Shown here piece after piece: positions 59,983 through 64,000 of a stretch of DNA of 64,000 nt (position 1 is its first letter; each line of letters starts with the position of its first letter). The stretch spans positions 4,314,001 to 4,378,000 of the forward strand of contig JAFFSR010000301.1 in assembly GCA_017163975.1 (NCBI GenBank). The letters run 5' to 3'. This DNA comes from Anastatus disparis (lineage: Eukaryota > Arthropoda > Insecta > Hymenoptera > Eupelmidae). Made by a program: the position numbers and the translations under genes. The notes under the pieces were generated by a model that was given only the letters and a program-made list of their open reading frames with translations, ran no database searches and had not been told where the DNA came from.

Positions 59983-62900
59983 ATATATCTGTCAAAGTAA
60001 GTTATAATTTTATTTCTCCTGATTTATAGTGATTGCCTCTATAATTGTTTTAATATAATAATTTTTGTAGTTAATAATCAAACGATTGAATCCTTAATGC
60101 ACTGTTTTTAATGTAATTTCTTATTTTTAGAGGTAATACTTTATTGGTGGGTCAAAGAATAGAGATAACTAAAAAGGATATTAGTTTTGATATCGAATTT
60201 AATCATAAAAATGCATTATAATATCAAAAGTAAATACCTTATCACGTCAATCCTAAAATTTTGTATATTACTTCCTATAAAGGACTTTATTTTACCACGT
60301 AAAAAGAATTTATTTCTAGTTGTTATTTTGAAAAAATATTGTTTTAAAGATTTATTATGGTACTGTTAATTTTATTGCATCAATCGTTTCATGAATTAAA
60401 AAAATACTACGCGTTGTTTTCACTTTAGAAATGTATAGATAAGCGTGACACATGTACTGCTTGCTTGCAGCTACAAGTATTATGCACTAAGACAAGGTCG
60501 CGTGGCTGCAGATTAACTGACATCGTAAGGTACTCGGCGCCTTGCTCTTAAATTTATTAATGATTAAGATTATTACTGGACTATAAGCTAATAAATAAAA
60601 TTTTAATTATAAAAAAAATATTTTATCTTATATCTCGTGTGAAGGAAAGTTTTATTCGTTCCTAGGTTTATAATTTCAATTTTAGATTTTCGCAAATAAA
60701 AAAAAGGAATGAAGTTACAAGATTTTGCGCCGTGGTATTCAAGTTTTATTTTAATGTGAGATGCGGGAAACTTGAATCGTCTGTTTCCATTGATAATTCA
60801 AAACTATGAAGCTTTATGGAATATGCCTTAAAATTTTATATATTAAACATTTATATATTTAAAATTTTGAAAATTAAATTTTTGTTAATCAGACTTTATT
60901 CAATCACATGTTAAAACTTGTGATAATTCTACAATTTGTATGGTTAAATGATTTTTCTTATTTTTCCTTTTGTTTTGTATACTTAAAGCGCTAACTTTAC
61001 AAAATTTTTTTTTTTTAAGAAATCACAAGATGATGTCTTTGATTTAAAAATTTAAAAAAAAAAAAAAAATGTGTAAAATTTCTATATATTGATCATAGAA
61101 ATACTTGATAAAAAATTACTCTTTATTGAGAATGAAGTTATATCTTTTAATTTTTCATCGTTTACTATAATTTATTTATTGAAAATTCGTCACAATTCGC
61201 TTTATAATATTTATTTCAGCTTACTTATTTTCTAATCAACCGATCAAAAATTAAATCCTCTTCTGCGAATGTTACCAATTCCTAATCATCAATTTTTTTA
61301 ATAATATTATTGTTTCTTTCACGTAAAATTAGTTTTAATATACTCTTGTGCTTTGTAAGAATTACAAGTACCAGTTTTTGACAGTTGAAAACGCAGAAGT
61401 ATTGCAAATCGGACTAAATATCAGACGCTTATCTCTTACGGTCTGGCAAGCAAGACCGGCAATTTTAATCTCTTTTTTTGTTTAAATTTAATATAATATG
61501 TTTTTAAAATTTTAGTGCATGAAACATGAATACATTTTCATTATTAAACAATTTTTTTAATATAATAATTTTTGTATCGTAAAATTTAATAAGGTAAAAG
61601 TCCCGATAAAAAGCCACTTTGTAATGCGATTTTTATAATTTAAGAATATAATATTTGTACTAAGCAAATTTATGATAAAAACTTTCATTATAAATAAAAC
61701 ATCTTATTTTCTATTAAAATGATGCAAGAAAATATAATTTTTCGTAAAAATTATTAAGTATTAAGTAAAAACAGTAAATTATTTTATGTACTGGTATGTA
61801 GCCAATACATTAACACCTCGTCCTAGTGGCCATATTAGCATGTCCTATTATTTAATTATAGTATTGAGCTGGTTAAAAAGAAATATTGTATTGTTGAGAA
61901 TACAAAAAGCTGCACGGGTAGACATGCCATTTTCAACTGCATCTAATGCCTCATACACAGTTTCTTGTGTATATTTTTTTGCAATACTTTTCTTCGTCTT
62001 TCTCTTTATAATTTTGCTGTATAAGTTAAAGAATAAAAAAAATATTATAGAAAAGATATTAAAATGATAAGTATTTTTAAATGAGTTTCAAATATAAAAT
62101 TCCTTTTCTTTCCATTTATAATAATATTTAGGTTCAAAATATTAAAGATTTTATATTTTTAACAAAAATTAATGAAAATAAACAGGGAATATGAGTAATT
62201 TTTAACTAGAATAATATTAGACAAAATTTTGAGATTAGAAATATTCACTTTTCAAAAAAATACTTCACACAATTACTTTAAATATAAAAAACTATCACAA
62301 AAATCAATAAGAAATTGATAAAATTTTACTTGTTTTCAATACTTACCTCATTTTTTTCGAAATATTTGCTAATTATTACACAAAAATTTTTCTTTTCTTC
62401 ATTACGTGATTAGGTGCATGCAGGTTGATAAAAGATAAAAAGCCGGTGGCTTGATATCGATTCAGTATCGATTATGATCTACGCTCGACTAATCGTCTAA
62501 ACTTTTTATATAAAATAATCTAAAATGTAAACTGATTGCTTTAACTAAGTTCTAAATTATTTATATATTGTGTAAATACCTTATGTCATTTAAAAAAGCT
62601 AAAATTTTTCTTATTAATAGCTTAAGATTAGAACTGTTTTTTTAAAACTTATGCTTGACAGATAACATATATGTCTGAGTTTCCACTTGACTATCGCACT
62701 TTATTTATTTTTTTGTCGTTATTTAAAATCATTTAATATAAATTAAGTATTTCAATACTTATACTAGAATAGCTATAATTTTTAAATTGATGTGTAAATC
62801 TTTATTAATTAAACTAGAATTCTTAAATAAATATAAAATTCACATCAGTGGCCATATATCTGTACGTGGTTAGTCAATGGGACTCCCACCCCATTATAAT

Positions 62901-63700
62901 TTTTTTTAAAGAATTTTTAGACTTCCTTGAATTTTTAATAATTATAATCGTACTTGTTCATACCCGTCATTTTATCTAATAACAGAATAGATAATACGTT
63001 ATTTTTTTCTTATTTGTCAAATCGTCACATTTACACGATTTTTGACATGGTGATAAGTGGTATACGGATGAGGCTTTGCATTTCTATTTAATTATTAAGG
63101 AAACAGAATCCTCTCAACAGAACAATATACGATTCTCAATATATGTTTTGCAAAAATATGAATAAAAAATAAAAATCTCTTAATAATTATCTTGAAAATG
63201 TTTAAAGTTAAACTTCATCAAACTCCACAGTATTATTTACTTTGCATTTTAGTTTACTAATTAACTGAACAAGGTAATGATAAGTGAAGGTAATGATGTT
63301 AAAGATAAGTGCAATGTCATAAGATTTGTTTCAAAATTTCTTTATTTGTTTGTTGATGACTTTATTTAAACAATCATTATTATAAGATTAATTTTAATTT
63401 TAATTTTTAAATTAGTGATATGCATGAATTACATTAAAAAAATTTACAGACAAATATTTTTAAAAACGTATAAATCAATCAGTTCATGTATTCGGTACGC
63501 AAATTTTATATAAGAAAATTTTGTCCAGATTGAAAAAGTTTTATTTTATTATTATTATTATTACTCTTTACCGATTTGACTTTTATAATTTTATATTCAC
63601 TGAGAGTCCCATTTTATATTTTCTTCTTCTTAACATAATACCTTTAAAAATTTTCAGAACTATTTTAAATTATTACTAACAATCCGGCGGCAACGCGATT
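59983..63700. other. AT-rich, no supported gene
   Basis: Long AT-rich stretch without recognisable domains, RNA genes or clear repeats. The best open frame (61786-62067, plus, 93 codons with a C-terminal hydrophobic segment) has no recognised homology and may be chance. Confidence 0.35.
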
Positions 63701-63795
63701 TTAGGATTTTTCTAGGATGAATGTCAAACTATACGGCTCGTTGAATCCCCCGAAGTAAAAACAACATTTGGCGGGGGTTCCAACCAAATTACATT

Positions 63796-64000
63796 CGTCT
63801 TTATTTGGGCGCCAGTGTTACGTGCCCCCCCCCCCCCCCGCCTCCATCGCCAAGACGGGGGTACGTAATATTTTATTAATTAAACTTAGAGAATAGATGA
63901 AAGAGAATTTTTAGAAGGCATCATTAAAATTTATTTAGTAGGAATATGAAAATGAGAGATTATGAGGCCAAGTCATGACTGTGTTATTTTAAATTTCTTA
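63796..64000 (-). mobile_element. Edge of another LTR retrotransposon
   Basis: Minus strand: an LTR ending CACGTAACA (63816), one base, then TGGCGCCCAAATAAAGACG (63796-63814). TGGCGCCC matches primer binding sites that use tRNA-Lys-type 3' ends. The LTR, with a 15-nt poly-C run on the plus strand, extends past the window end. Internal sequence to the left is not recognisable as gag. Confidence 0.5.

Noticed and set aside
61786..62067. 93-codon open frame with hydrophobic C-terminus
   Set aside because: No homology or regulatory context recognised; such a length is expected by chance in a 64-kb window. Left as unproven.

Overview
The window is AT-rich, repeat-dense eukaryotic nuclear DNA. Spliceosomal GT-AG introns, TATA/initiator promoters, microsatellites, an arthropod-type Polinton/Maverick, a CR1-like non-LTR retrotransposon, a Gypsy-like LTR element and Tc1, piggyBac, hAT and Harbinger-like MITEs all point to an arthropod, probably an insect. 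The species cannot be named from sequence alone. I see no host housekeeping gene and no rRNA or tRNA gene. Almost everything recognisable is mobile DNA in various stages of decay.

Layout. (1) 1164-29093 reads best as one Polinton of roughly 21 kb, enlarged by retrotransposon insertions. Its terminal inverted repeats (TIRs) are 1164-1237 plus 3086-3222 on the left and 23701-23870 plus 29021-29093 on the right. Each TIR is split at the same (TC)n microsatellite by a different copy of one CR1-like family: a 5'-truncated copy plus a tiny fragment on the left, and a near full-length copy with ORF1 and ORF2 on the right. Inside, on the minus strand and packed with gaps of 3-17 bp, are a decayed gene at 4.2-5.0 kb, adenovirus-type protease, an accessory protein, major capsid protein, a basic virion-like protein, minor capsid protein, integrase, two further Polinton proteins, packaging ATPase and protein-primed DNA polymerase B. 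The polymerase gene appears to have two upstream exons joined by phase-matched GT-AG introns, which carries it to 22.4 kb. A plus-strand zinc-binding gene (23.07-23.51 kb) sits just inside the right TIR, and a decayed piece of it lies in the left TIR. (2) 29.1-31.5 kb is AT-rich with a TA microsatellite, a perfect hairpin and a retroelement remnant. (3) 31.57-36.75 kb is a Tc1-like element with about 1 kb TIRs, half a transposase and nested repeats. (4) 37.7-39.6 kb holds a small Helitron that shares sequence with a neighbouring ORF, and a G-run-rich segment. (5) 39.65-51.13 kb is a Gypsy-like LTR retrotransposon in a TA microsatellite. It has gag, protease, RT and RNase H. Where the integrase core should be it has an acidic disordered stretch and an OTU-like cysteine protease domain, followed by a GPY/F-like tail. 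(6) 51.2-64 kb contains several foldback MITEs, a decayed gag-like gene with a candidate LTR, and part of another LTR at the window edge.

The Polinton genes form one virus-like module: polymerase and integrase for replication and insertion, capsid proteins, protease and ATPase for particle assembly. Most carry nonsense or frameshift lesions, so this copy is not expected to be autonomous. Many of the stops could be C-to-T changes on one or other strand. Several polymerase frameshifts lie in homopolymer runs, so assembly error must be excluded for those.
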